From Selaginella moellendorffii (Eukaryota > Streptophyta > Lycopodiopsida > Selaginellales > Selaginellaceae), in NCBI RefSeq assembly GCF_000143415.4, contig NW_003314325.1, positions 804,978 through 868,977 of the forward strand: a stretch of 64,000 nt of DNA, written 5' to 3'. A program made the translations under genes and the position numbers. This document shows positions 44,185 to 54,235 of this stretch, piece after piece. Positions within the stretch are counted from its first letter, which is position 1; each line of letters starts with the position of its first letter. The notes under the pieces were generated by a model, which ran no database searches, was not told the DNA's origin, and worked only from the letters and a program-made list of their open reading frames with translations.

Positions 44185-44990
44185 TGTTAGAGGTAGAGAT
44201 GATGTGGCAGTAGTTATGCCCACGTGGCAGTAGCTTTATGTATATGTACACAATCATATACAGTTATATATATAGAGAGTTCTTCCTCCTCGTGTGCGCG
44301 TCTCTCCGCTGCTAACATGGTATCGGAGCCTTGGGCTCCTTGATCCTGAGAATGGCGCTTGCTGGCCAGGAGGCCAGTGATGAGGAGGAGGATGAGCCTC
44401 CCAATTGCAATCCCTCTTGCAATGTTTGGGACGCTTGAGGCGTTGCACCAAGGCACCAGGCTGTGTAGAGGTGCTGAGCAACAAGCAGCAGCAAGTAGAG
44501 AACAAAGCCAGTGGGAGATTGAGAGATTTCACCAACCCACATCAAGAATTGGGTCAAGATTCAAGAACATTGCATAGCAATTCTTTGCAGGAATTTCCAG
44601 CAATTGGGAAGGATGTTTATGGAGATTCAAGTGCCTAGTCGCAGAGAAGTGGGAGCCTGGCAGTTCACGGCCAAGACCTCATGCTAGAGGCAAGATTGAA
44701 GCCATAGCAAGAAGCAAAGAGTGTGCAAGCAAGTCCAAGACCAAGAACCAAGTTTTGGGTAGTTGATTGATGAGTTTTTCATATGCTTTTCTCATCAGCT
44801 CTCCATGCTCATCATCTCAGACTAGCTAGGCACGATTCAGGCTTAGATTCAGACTGGAATCAGCCGCCTGATCGTGAGTGGGAGTGTTAGAGGTAGAGAT
44901 GATGTGGCAGTAGTTATGCCCACGTGGCAGTAGCTTTATGTATATGTACACAATCATATACAGTTATATATATAGAGAGTTCTTCCTCCT
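44185..44990 (+). mobile_element. Miniature LTR retrotransposon (TRIM-like), 3' LTR truncated
   Basis: 5' LTR 44,185-44,317 (TGTTAGAGG...GCTAACA) is followed directly by TGGTATCGGAGCC, a near match to the primer-binding site complementary to initiator tRNA-Met. The ~570-bp interior codes for nothing recognisable, a purine-rich GAGTGGGAG precedes the 3' LTR (44,885 onward), which is ~106 bp and lacks its last ~27 bp. The paralogous site in unit B is uninterrupted (AAGTCATATCAATCAC near 50,790). Confidence 0.88.
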
Positions 44991-45549
44991 CATACCAATC
45001 ACTTACGTCAGAAGGAAGAACTCCTTTCTTCACTGCTGCAGGAAGAAGAGGTCATCCATTCCGAGACTAGCAAATTCTTCTGAGCTGCTAGAAGATGAGC
45101 TGAGCCTGGGCGAGACATTTTTGAACCAAGTAAGCTTGGCACTGGAGCAGCTCCAATGCCGCATTGGGACTCACATCCGATCCACACGAAATCTCTCCGC
45201 CGCAAAAAAGATAAAATATCGAACCAAAACACGATTCGAGCTGCTTGCTACTCACCAGGAGCAGCGCGCGTGAAACACTTCTTCGAGTTGCCCGTTTCGG
45301 GCAAATGCTGTTATCGTTTCAGTCCGTACCTTTCGGGCGTCAATGAAAAACCTTTTCGCCTATTCCCTCTACTCAAGCGCAAAAGTAGTTACTGACTGGT
45401 CTTGATGAAAATCCAATTGTTGCTTGAGCTTTCTCAGCTCCAGTAGACCAACCACAGAACAAATTCAAGGAGCAGCTTGAATCCGTGAGTCGCTGTCCCC
45501 TAATGGTTGCACCTTGCTGGATGGATCGTGGAAATAACTAGATCCAGAG

Positions 45550-45790
45550 CAATCTTTGCCACATATGTCACCAGGCTGCCCGCGGGCCGTTATGGCCCAG
45601 GAACATAAAACCATGGTTTTTCATCGTTTTGAGTTGTGGACTTGCAGATGTGAGCTTGGTGGCTGCAAAGGACGACCTCGGCTAGACAACATATTTTCTC
45701 TCATTTTTTATGTTTCTTCGTTTTCTTTTTTCTTCAGGCTCGAAAGATCAAGAAGCTCCTCCACACCAGCTAACAACGAATCAAAGATAA
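45550..45790 (+). other. Unrecognised repeated stretch (unit A)
   Basis: A stretch encoding QEHKTMVFHRFELWTCRCEL recurs in units A, B (51,395) and C (61,570), followed by a T-rich tract with a TTCTTCAG acceptor-like end and LERSRSSSTPANNES. No family is recognised and a start context is lacking. Conservation simply reflects the duplication. Confidence 0.3.
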
Positions 45791-45855
45791 TGCGGTGAGC
45801 GTGGATCGAACACGCGGCCTTCAGATCCAGTCTGACGCTCTCCCAAACTGAGCTT
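45791..45855 (-). pseudogene. tRNA-Phe pseudogene, unit A
   Basis: Matches the tRNA-Phe at 39,783-39,855 from the D arm to the 3' acceptor, but the 5' acceptor strand is replaced (CATCCAAGCTCAG) and the anticodon loop has lost two bases (ACTGGATC instead of ACTGAAGATC), which removes the GAA anticodon. The same lesions occur in units B and C. Confidence 0.9.
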
Positions 45856-46029
45856 GGATGGTTTTAGACAATAACTTCAATATGATTAAGTTAAAATGTA
45901 AAAGCTTACCTCTACAATGAGAGTTTGGGGGCTCCGGCGATCTCGATCAAACCACTACAGCGGCTACTCTATAGATTCCTCTTCAATCTCCTCATCCCAG
46001 TCGCTTATAATAAGTTTATTACTGTCTAT

Positions 46030-46440
46030 CAAATGCCGGAAATGAGTAAAATCACTTGGACCGGACTAATTGCAGCATTTGCCCAAAACGGGCATCTAGG
46101 GGAATCCAGGCAGTGTTTGACGCGTTGTCTAAAGAGAAGTCCATAGCATCATGGACGGCGATCAGGCCTCAATGTCCCCGGATGTTGTATATGGTACGGT
46201 ATCCTGGACAGTGATCGATCCAAAACTCCTGAATCGATCAGGCCCTCAATTTCTTCCAGAAGTTCCCACAATGTATGGGCACGAGCCGGGACGGAAACCC
46301 TGTTCTTATCTATGCGTGCTATCCTGGACCAGGCAGCAGCTCTTCCATTCGATGCCCGAGATGGATCTCATCAGCTCCACGGCGGCGTTCCAGGCATTGC
46401 GTGTTTGATTCCATGCCCGAGCACAACGCCATGTTGTGAG
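46030..46440 (+). pseudogene. PPR pseudogene fragment 5' of GDSL, unit A
   Basis: Encodes MPEMSKITWTGLIAAFAQNG followed by HLGES, one well-formed PPR, then frame-shifted remnants (SIASWTAIR; VFDFMPEHNAMLW-type sequence near 46,410). A dead 5' half of a PPR gene whose other half lies beyond the GDSL gene. Confidence 0.7.
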
Positions 46441-46642
46441 GTGACGCGCTAGGCTGAGGCGAGATGGGCGATCACAAGGCAAGGGTGAGCGGCTGATCCT
46501 CGAGGAGATTCCCTTCAACCATCGTGACCGTTCTTGAGAGGGGAGATTTGCGGAGCTTTAATCAAAAAGGCAATGCTCGAATATGGGTTAAATTAGAAAA
46601 GTGAGTTTGTGTGAATTACATGAACTTGGTTACTCCTTTGTT

Positions 46643-47821
46643 TCAAAGAGGACTTTCTGGTACAGTGACGACCTTGCAACCCATCTCCAGCTTCACCTTT
46701 GGTGTGATGTACTCTCCAGCCATGATATATTCGGACATGATCTCGTAAAAGTGCTCTGTGTAGTGAATGCCATCAAAAGTGAAATACTTGCTGGGATCCT
46801 TACACACCGTGTAAGCAGCATTGGTCTGGTTCAGTGGAGCACACCCGCAAAGACCCTCACCATCACAGTTAAACTTGCCACCTCCACCGCAGCATGACTG
46901 GAGCGAGTTCGTGAAGCCAAACTCCTTCATATTCTCCAAAACATAGGTGTTTGCTGCAAACCAATCGAAATAATACACAGTGAGACCCTGGTATTTTTGC
47001 GTCAGCTCCTCCGACAGCCTCTGGATGTTGGTGTTGAGGTAAGAGATAATCTGGGCAATCTCAACAATGCAACCATCCTTGTCATAGTGGAATGTACCAG
47101 CGGGGTACTGTTGGAAAGATTGGAGATAGTTTGGAGAGCAATCGGCACGGGGCATGTTGTAGAGCACAACATGACGAGCTCCGTGAGCATATAACTTCTG
47201 AATTCCATCGGCCAGGCCTTGGATCACGGCCGGGATGGTGACGTTGATCACGTAGCCGCCTCCCAGTGGCAAACCAAAGTTGATATCGTCCCCTCCAATC
47301 TCGACCGAGTAGAGTGCATTCTCGTACCATGGTTTGCTCGCCTGGCGACCATATCGACCCTCGACAAACTCCTGGTGGCGCACGAAGTCGTCAACCTGGG
47401 CGGACAAGACATGTGGGCTCGAGTATGGCTGGTTCTCGACCTTGATCACCGTGGCTCCGGCGTATCCAAAGTTGAGGCTCTCGAACTCGGTGCCATTGTA
47501 CTTGAGGCTGGGAGTTCCAAGGTTGTCGAGGCGGAGCTTCTGGAGCAGGAGGTCGGGGATGACGAGCCCGTCGCAGTAGCGTCCAGTGGGCTTCCCGTAG
47601 GTGATCCCGTATGGGTACCTGCCCGATAGGGTCTTGCCGCCACCGGCTTCAATGTCGCGGTTGCCGCCATCGCTGAGAGAATCTGCAAAGGTGAAGACTG
47701 CGGTTGGACAGATCGACGAGCTCGACTTTGGCGTTGCTGGCGTTGCTCGTGCCTGAGAAAGCAGCACAATGTTAAGCAAAAGAGCAAAGATTGCAAGAAC
47801 AGTTCCAGACCAAGAAGCCAT
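46643..47821 (-). CDS. GDSL esterase/lipase, copy A
   Basis: Intronless, 392 residues from ATG 47,821. A signal peptide (MASWSGTVLAIFALLLNIVL then LSQARA) directs secretion. Block I is FTFADSLSDGGN: the nucleophile Ser is kept, but the usual Gly of GDS is Ala. GGDDINFGLPL is the block III region, NVTIP a sequon, and DGIHYTEHFYEIM block V with the catalytic Asp and His. A Cys-rich stretch (SCCGGGGKFNCDGEGLCGC) precedes it, typical of plant GDSL proteins of the AtGELP group. It hydrolyses acyl esters, probably extracellular; the substrate is unknown. A TATA box (TATATAA at 47,862) lies about 40 bp before the ATG. Confidence 0.92.
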   Translation of the reverse strand: MASWSGTVLAIFALLLNIVLLSQARATPATPKSSSSICPTAVFTFADSLSDGGNRDIEAGGGKTLSGRYPYGITYGKPTGRYCDGLVIPDLLLQKLRLDNLGTPSLKYNGTEFESLNFGYAGATVIKVENQPYSSPHVLSAQVDDFVRHQEFVEGRYGRQASKPWYENALYSVEIGGDDINFGLPLGGGYVINVTIPAVIQGLADGIQKLYAHGARHVVLYNMPRADCSPNYLQSFQQYPAGTFHYDKDGCIVEIAQIISYLNTNIQRLSEELTQKYQGLTVYYFDWFAANTYVLENMKEFGFTNSLQSCCGGGGKFNCDGEGLCGCAPLNQTNAAYTVCKDPSKYFTFDGIHYTEHFYEIMSEYIMAGEYITPKVKLEMGCKVVTVPESPL

Positions 47822-47959
47822 CACAGCTGATGGATCTGTAGAAGTGTTGGAGGCCAAAGTTTATATAATGGATCCCAATCTCTTGAACAAGAGCTATCAC
47901 ATCTAAAACTAGTTCCATATCCATATTTCGAGTTACCAAAGAGATTGAAATATCTTTAG

Positions 47960-48400
47960 AGAGTTTGGTACTCGTGGAGTTGTATGGCAAATGTGGCAGC
48001 GCCAACGACGCTCGGGCGGAACATCTTCTCTAGGGATTTAATTCTCTTGGTGATCTTAGCCTAGTGAGGTCTTACTTGAGGCTGGAACCTTGCTTGATCG
48101 ATCCTGAGTTTTGCAGATTGCGACAGACCTTCTGAGAATGTATGGATCGCTCCAGGAGGCTCGATTGGCTGGCGAGAGTCTTAAGAAGTTGGGGCAGAGA
48201 GATCTGGTGGCTTGGAATGCGATGAACGACGCTTATGCCCTATGCAAAGAAAGGCATTTGCGATTCACGAGAGGATGCTTACAAATTCACGTACACGACG
48301 CTTCTCTCCTGCTATGACAATCTGGGCGACGTAGAAAAGATCCATGCGCACCACTGCATTTGCAATGTGGAATCCAGATAAGGTGTTTGAATAGTTGGAC
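47960..48400 (+). pseudogene. PPR pseudogene fragment 3' of GDSL promoter, unit A
   Basis: Encodes IATDLLRMYGSLQEARLAGE then KKLGQRDLVAWNAMNDAYAL, with a short deletion where unit B has QCGLCKE. Upstream ELYGKCGSANDARAE-like sequence is in another frame. The remnants flank the GDSL promoter and are shared by all units. Confidence 0.7.
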
Positions 48401-48449
48401 GTGGGGCTGTGGACTGCAATCCTCCAGGACCTAAGGATCATGGAAGCCA

Positions 48450-49810
48450 TTCAAGTGATAGAACAACAAGGTTTCTAGCGAGCAGCTTTATGCTGCCTTC
48501 TCTCCTCCAGATTGTGGAAGGTAGCAGTTGTTGATCTGCTCAGGTCTCCAAGAATCACGCACCAATCATTCAGGAATAGCTTGTCTATAGAGTGTGATTG
48601 ACGTGTGAATTGCAACTCGTTTTCTCTTCACAGATCCTTTCTGTTGTATGCCCAGTATGCGCCTCAGCCGCTCGTCAGGGTATCGTGGATGGTGGCCAAT
48701 ACATGTACACATGTAGGCCAGGAGAGTTGATCACGAATTACCAAGCACGGCCGGAGCGATGGAAAATGCGATGGCCTCCAATGGTATAAAAAATCTTGGA
48801 TTTAAGCATGTCTATTCAAATTCTTCCCCTTCCATCGGTCTGCTCTACTTGTGAGCTGGAAAATCTGTTAATCCAGCCCCTGAATATTTCTGATCTCCCT
48901 TCCTGTGCCCTTTATCTATCGGTAGCTACTGCAAGATAGATCCGATGCAGGCTAGATGCCCGATACCTCGAATGAAATATCGCCATGTGTCTTGCGGTCT
49001 AGCGTCCTTGCGATCAATCTATTCTGTTCATTGCCATCGATCCTTTCTGATCAAGCCTTTTTCTTTCTGCATGGATGCGTTTTTTCTCGCTTGAGCATAG
49101 GAAAGAGTGGCGAGATTTTCATTCGAAACTTCCCGCAGCTTGATCGAATCATCAAAGACACAAGGCCATGTTTGGACTCCAGAGATCCTCTTCAAGGTGT
49201 ACATGCGATGATCGGGGAGAGAGGTTTTGTGGAGAACATATTTCTGAATGAGGAGGCTCGAGAAAGAAAATGGCAAAGATCAGGTTCTACAGGACAAAAA
49301 AGTGATCAGTGCTCGATATGATTCACATTACCCCACATGGTACATTTGTGTCATATATCTTCTTTCTGGTTTTTTAACTTGGGTGTTTTTTGGTGTAAAG
49401 TTGGTGCAACAAACAAATTTGTGGGGAGGAACTTAGATTCTTCAAAAGGACCAAGCCAGGGGCTTTTGCAAGAAAGGTGGGAAACATTTTCTTCAATCCA
49501 TCCCAGCTCTTGAGGTATCCTTCCACTATGCAAACATATCAAGCTCTGAAACCACAGGCTCCAGTCGGCCATGATCATCATGGCATCATATCTTTGTTTG
49601 AGGATAAGATCACTGAGATGTTTGTGTGTGAGACGGATTCATACCTGCAACTTTTGCGATGGAGCAAGAAATTTCTAATGTTTGTTTATTTTGCTAGATG
49701 TCGTGAAACAAGCGAGGCAAAGGAGGACGAGCAAGCGGTGATTGCCAGGCTGACCTGTGAATTCAGCTTAATCATGGCCATTTCTCTTTATATTTAATGT
49801 TTTTATGTTT
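48450..49810. other. Unrecognised 3' part of unit A
   Basis: Contains short open stretches shared with unit B (for example RIIKDTRPCLDSRD near 49,150 and a RCRETSEAKEDEQAVIARL segment near 49,700) that are interrupted and match no family I recognise. The first part may be the eroded tail of the PPR gene. Confidence 0.35.
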
Positions 49811-49821
49811 TTATGCTTTCT

Positions 49822-49930
49822 CCAATGTCCTACAACTGAGGAACACACAACGATTTTGTAACCCGGCAGCTATGAAACTCCTATTCATATAAATAATGAA
49901 AGATGGAGCAGGAATCATTTTCACACCTGC
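49822..49930 (+). pseudogene. Duplicated 3' end of the FAD/Rieske gene
   Basis: TCCAATGTCCTACAACTGAG and the following ~90 bp repeat the last codons (MSYN, stop) and 3' flank of the gene ending at 43,197, including TAAATAATGAAAGATGGAGC. It marks the left breakpoint of unit B and shows that the duplication started inside the last exon. Confidence 0.9.
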
Positions 49931-51593
49931 CAGCAATGTCCTCTACCAAAATCCATTCTCGTCGCACCACTTACCTTTAGCTTGGTGTTGTCACAAAAGT
50001 TGAAACTGAACCAAGAACAGCGAGGAACTTACGACTGGAATCGCACTAAAACCGTGGCTGTTGTACTGAACTGCTTTGGAATTTCCTCTGGAGCGAAGAT
50101 CTTTTAGTGGGGACGATGTTGCTTCGTGGACATGGTTGCTGTCCGATCATATGGTATGGTTTCCACGTTCAGTCCACAAATCAACTTGGACTACGAGCGG
50201 CAGTTTTGCAAGTCAAGGCTCGATACATCCTTCACCGCGTCTTCGACACAGCCACCAAACCAGTCTACCGGATAGATTGGCACGCTCAAGCCGATTTCTC
50301 CCCAACCTTTCTTACAAATGGGATAAGGTAAGGAGTCCGTGGTGATATACCAAAAACAATCTTTTTTGTAGATCCTGCTGCAAATGCCGATATAGTAGCG
50401 TCGTTGATTGGTGACAATCACTTTTCCGTCTCAGAAAATTTCAGCGTATGGCAGCGAAACATCAGGAAACAGAATACTTGGAAACTTGTCACCTGCATTT
50501 CTTTTTTAAAGTTAACAGCTTTGAAGCACAACCTGGATGCACGTAGTATCCTCCTGGCATCCACATGAGCAGCGACTGCACCTTGAGCAAGCTTCCAGAT
50601 CCAGCCAAGCTCGAAAACATTCGTCGCAGATGAATCACAGGTTGCCAAAACTAGTTTCTTACCATCCGCCCAGGAAAGCGCAACATCGGCCAAACGACTA
50701 GTGATGATAACATGAGGCCGACTTGCTGTAGCACCTGGACGATTGCAGCTAGAACCCTGTTGTCAACTAGTGACATCGGGTAAAAATCAAGTCATATCAA
50801 TCACTTACGTCAGAAGGAAGAACTCCTTTCTTCACTGCTGCAGGAAGAAGAGGTCATCCATTCCGAGACTAGCAAATTCTTCTGAGCTGCTAGAAGATGA
50901 GCTGAGCCTGGGCGAGACATTTTAGAACCAAGTAAGCTTGGCACTGGAGCAGCTCCAATGCCGCATTGGGACTCACATCCGATCCGCACGAAATCTCTCC
51001 GCCGAAAAAAAGATAAAATATCGAACCAAAACACGATTCGAGCTGCTTGCTACTCACCAGGAGCAGCGCGCGTGAAACACTTCTTCGAGTTGCCCGTTTC
51101 GGGCAAGTGCTGTTATCGTTTCAGTCCGTACCTTTCGGGCGTCAATGAAAAACCTTTTCGCCTATTCCCTCTACTCAAGCGCAAAAGTAGTTACTGACTG
51201 GTCTTGATGAAAATCCAATTGTTGCTTGAGCTTTCTCAGCTCCAGTAGACCAACCACAGAACAAATTCAAGGAGCAGCTTGAATCCGTGAGTCGCTGTCC
51301 CCTAATGGTTGCACCTTGCTGGATGGATCGTGGAAAAAACTAGATCCAGAGCAATCTTTGACACATATGTCACCAGGCTGCCTGCGGGCTCGTTATGGCC
51401 CAGGAACATAAAACCATGGTTTCTCATCGTTTTGAGTTGTGGACTTGCATATGTGAGCTTGGTGGCTGCAAAGGACGACCTCGGCTAGACAAAATATTTT
51501 CTCTCATTTTTTATGTTTCTTCGTTTTCTTTTTTCTTCAGGCTCGAAAGATCAGGAAGCTCCTCCACACCAGCTGCCAACGAATCAAAGGTAA

Positions 51594-51658
51594 TGCGGTG
51601 AGCGTGGATCGAACACGCGGCCTTCCGATCCAGTCTGACGCTCTCCCATACTGAGCTT
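51594..51658 (-). pseudogene. tRNA-Phe pseudogene, unit B
   Basis: Copy of 45,791-45,855 with the same missing 5' acceptor strand and the same two-base anticodon-loop deletion, plus private changes (CTTCCGATCC; CCCATACTG). Confidence 0.9.
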
Positions 51659-51819
51659 GGATGGTTTTAGACAATAACTTCAATACGATAAGCTTACCTC
51701 TACAATGAGAGTTTGGGGACTCCGGCGATCTCGATCAAACCACTACAGCGGCTACTCTATAAATTCCTCTTCAATATCCTCATCCCAGTCGCGTAGAATA
51801 AGTTTATTACTGTCTATCA

Positions 51820-52215
51820 AATGCGGAAATGAGTAAAATCACTTGGACCGGACTGATTGCAGCATTTGCCCAAAACGGGCATCTAGGAGAAACCAGGCAA
51901 AGAGAAGTCCATAGCATCATGGACGGCGATCAGGCCTCAATGTCCCCGGATGTTGTATATGGTACGGTATCCTGGACAGTGATCGATCCAAAACTCCTGA
52001 ATCGATCAGGCCCTCAATTTCTTCCAGAAGTTCCCACAATGTATGGGCACGAGCCGGGACGGAAACCCTGTTCTTATCTCTGCGTGCTATCCTGGACCAG
52101 GCAACAGCTCTTCGATTCGATGCCCGAGATGGATCTCATCAGCTCCACGGCGGCGTTCCAGGCATTGCGTGTTTGATTTCATGCCCGAGCACAACGCCAT
52201 GTTGTGGGGATCACT
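51820..52215 (+). pseudogene. PPR pseudogene fragment 5' of GDSL, unit B
   Basis: Carries MSKITWTGLIAAFAQNGHLG with a one-base loss just before it (AAATGCGGAAATG), then the same frame-shifted remnants as unit A, including RCPRWISSAP-type readings and FMPEHNAMLWGSLE near 52,185. Confidence 0.7.
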
Positions 52216-52435
52216 GGAGGTGACGCGCTAGGCTGAGGCGAGATGGGCGATCACAAGGCAAGGGTGAGCGGGCTGATCCTCGAGGAGATTCCCTTCAACC
52301 ATCGTGACCGTTCTTGAGAGGGGAGATTTGCGGAGCTTGTTCCGATTTACGTAATCAAAAAGGCAATGCTCGAATATGGGTTAAATTAGAAAAGTGAGTT
52401 TGTGTGAATTACATGAACTTGGTTACTCCTTTGTT

Positions 52436-53614
52436 TCAAAGAGGACTTTCTGGTACAGTGACGACCTTGCAACCCATTTCCAGCTTCACCTTTGGTGTGA
52501 TGTACTCTCCAGCCATGATATATTCGGACATGATCTCGTAAAAGTGCTCTGTGTAGTGAATGCCATCAAAAGTGAAATACTTGCTGGGATCCTTACACAC
52601 CGTGTAAACAGCATTGGTCTGGTTCAGTGGAGCACACCCGCAAAGACCCTCACCATCACAGTTAAACTTGCCACCTCCACCGCAGCACGACTGGAGCGAG
52701 TTCGTGAAGCCAAACTCCTTCATATTCTCCAAAACATAGGTGTTTGCTGCAAACCAATCGAAATAATACACAGTGAGACCCTGGTATTTTTGCGTCAGCT
52801 CCTCCGACAGCCTCTGGATGTTGGTGTTGAGGTAAGAGATAATCTGGGCAATCTCAACAATGCAACCATCCTTGTCATAGTGGAATGTACCAGCGGGGTA
52901 CTGTTGGAAAGATTGGAGATAGTTTGGAGAGCAATCGGCACGGGGCATGTTGTAGAGCACAACATGACGAGCTCCGTGAGCATATAACTTCTGAATTCCA
53001 TCGGCCAGGCCTTGGATCACGGCCGGGATGGTGACGTTGATCACGTAGCCGCCTCCCAGTGGCAAACCAAAGTTGATATCGTCCCCTCCAATCTCGACCG
53101 AGTAGAGTGCATTCTCGTACCATGGTTTGCTCGCCTGGCGACCATATCGACCCTCGACAAACTCCTGGTGGCGCACGAAGTCGTCAACCTGGGCGGACAA
53201 GACATGTGGGCTCGAGTATGGCTGGTTCTCGACCTTGATCACCGTGGCTCCGGCGTATCCAAAGTTGAGGCTCTCGAACTCGGTGCCATTGTACTTGAGG
53301 CTGGGAGTTCCAAGGTTGTCGAGGCGGAGCTTCTGGAGCAGGAGGTCGGGGATGACGAGCCCGTCGCAGTAGCGTCCAGTGGGCTTCCCGTAGGTGATCC
53401 CGTATGGGTACCTGCCCGATAGGGTCTTGCCGCCACCGGCTTCAATGTCGCGGTTGCCGCCATCGCTGAGAGAATCTGCAAAGGTGAAGACTGCGGTTGG
53501 ACAGATCGACGAGCTCGACTTTGGCGTTGCTGGCGTTGCTCGTGCCTGAGAAAGCAGCACAATATTAAGCAAAAGACCAAAGATTACAAGAACAGTTCCA
53601 GACCAAGAAGCCAT
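52436..53614 (-). CDS. GDSL esterase/lipase, copy B
   Basis: Intronless, 392 residues and nearly identical to copy A. Differences noted are VIFGLLLN for AIFALLLN in the signal peptide and Val for Ala in TNAVYTV. All catalytic blocks are unchanged (ADSLSDGGN, GGDDIN, DGIHYTEHF), and the TATA region before the ATG is duplicated too. A signal-peptide change is unlikely to alter secretion. A redundant paralogue unless expression differs. Confidence 0.92.
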   Translation of the reverse strand: MASWSGTVLVIFGLLLNIVLLSQARATPATPKSSSSICPTAVFTFADSLSDGGNRDIEAGGGKTLSGRYPYGITYGKPTGRYCDGLVIPDLLLQKLRLDNLGTPSLKYNGTEFESLNFGYAGATVIKVENQPYSSPHVLSAQVDDFVRHQEFVEGRYGRQASKPWYENALYSVEIGGDDINFGLPLGGGYVINVTIPAVIQGLADGIQKLYAHGARHVVLYNMPRADCSPNYLQSFQQYPAGTFHYDKDGCIVEIAQIISYLNTNIQRLSEELTQKYQGLTVYYFDWFAANTYVLENMKEFGFTNSLQSCCGGGGKFNCDGEGLCGCAPLNQTNAVYTVCKDPSKYFTFDGIHYTEHFYEIMSEYIMAGEYITPKVKLEMGCKVVTVPESPL

Positions 53615-53789
53615 CACAGCTGATGGATCTGTAGAAGTGTTGGAGGCCAAAGTTTATATAATGGATCCCAATCTCTTGAACAAGAGCTATCACATCTAAA
53701 ACCAGTTCCATATCCATATTTCGAGTTACCAAAGAGATTGAAATATCTTCAGAGAGTTTGGTAAAAGGTTAATACCCTAAAGCAGATGT

Positions 53790-54235
53790 CAGAATCGGCA
53801 ATCTGCTCGTGGAGTTGTATAGCAAATGTGGCAGCGCCAACGACGCTCGGGCGGAACATCTTCAAGGGATTTAATTCTCTTGGTGATCTTAGCCTAGTGA
53901 GGTCTTACTTGAGGCTGGAACCTTGCTTGATCGATCTTGACCTTTGCAGATTGCTACACACCTTCTGAGAATGTATGGATCGCTCCAGGAGGCTCGATTG
54001 GCTGGCGAGAGTCTTAAGAAGTTGGGGCAGAGAGATCTTGTGGCTTGGAATGCGATGAACGACGCTTATGCCCAGTGCGGGCTATGCAAAGAAAGGCATT
54101 TGCGATTCACGAGAGGATGTTTACAAATTCACGTACACGACTCTTCTCTCATGCTATGACAATCTAGGCGACGTAGAAAAGATCCATGCGCACCACTACA
54201 TTTGCGAAGTGGAATCCAGAGAAGGTGTTTGAATA
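53790..54235 (+). pseudogene. PPR pseudogene fragment 3' side, unit B
   Basis: Reads IATHLLRMYGSLQEARLAGE, then KKLGQRDLVAWNAMNDAYAQ and CGLCKERH. It retains the bases deleted in unit A and adds VGNLLVELYSKCGSANDARA-like sequence near 53,800, so it is the better preserved copy of the same relic. Confidence 0.7.

Larger units (their letters stand above)
43180..49810. repeat. GDSL segmental duplication, unit A
   Basis: First full unit. It begins within the last codons of the FAD/Rieske gene and runs through WD40-like debris, the retroelement, tRNA-Phe pseudogene, PPR debris, GDSL gene and more PPR debris. Its copy, unit B, starts near 49,822. Without the 806-bp retroelement the offset is about 5.8 kb. 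Identity is high in non-coding parts as well. Confidence 0.9.

Noticed and set aside
44360-44640. Coding region inside the retroelement
   Set aside because: Frames are short, differ between strands and show no gag, protease or reverse transcriptase motif.
47219-47629. 136-codon plus-strand frame conserved in all three GDSL copies
   Set aside because: Antisense shadow of the GDSL gene; conservation follows from near-identical duplicates.
46643-47857. GDSL start 36 bp upstream (404 residues)
   Set aside because: That position is TTG; the first ATG (47,821) begins a good signal peptide and fits the TATA distance.
52394-52987. 197-codon plus-strand frame, also near 62,239
   Set aside because: Antisense to the GDSL 3' half and absent in unit A because of a single change.
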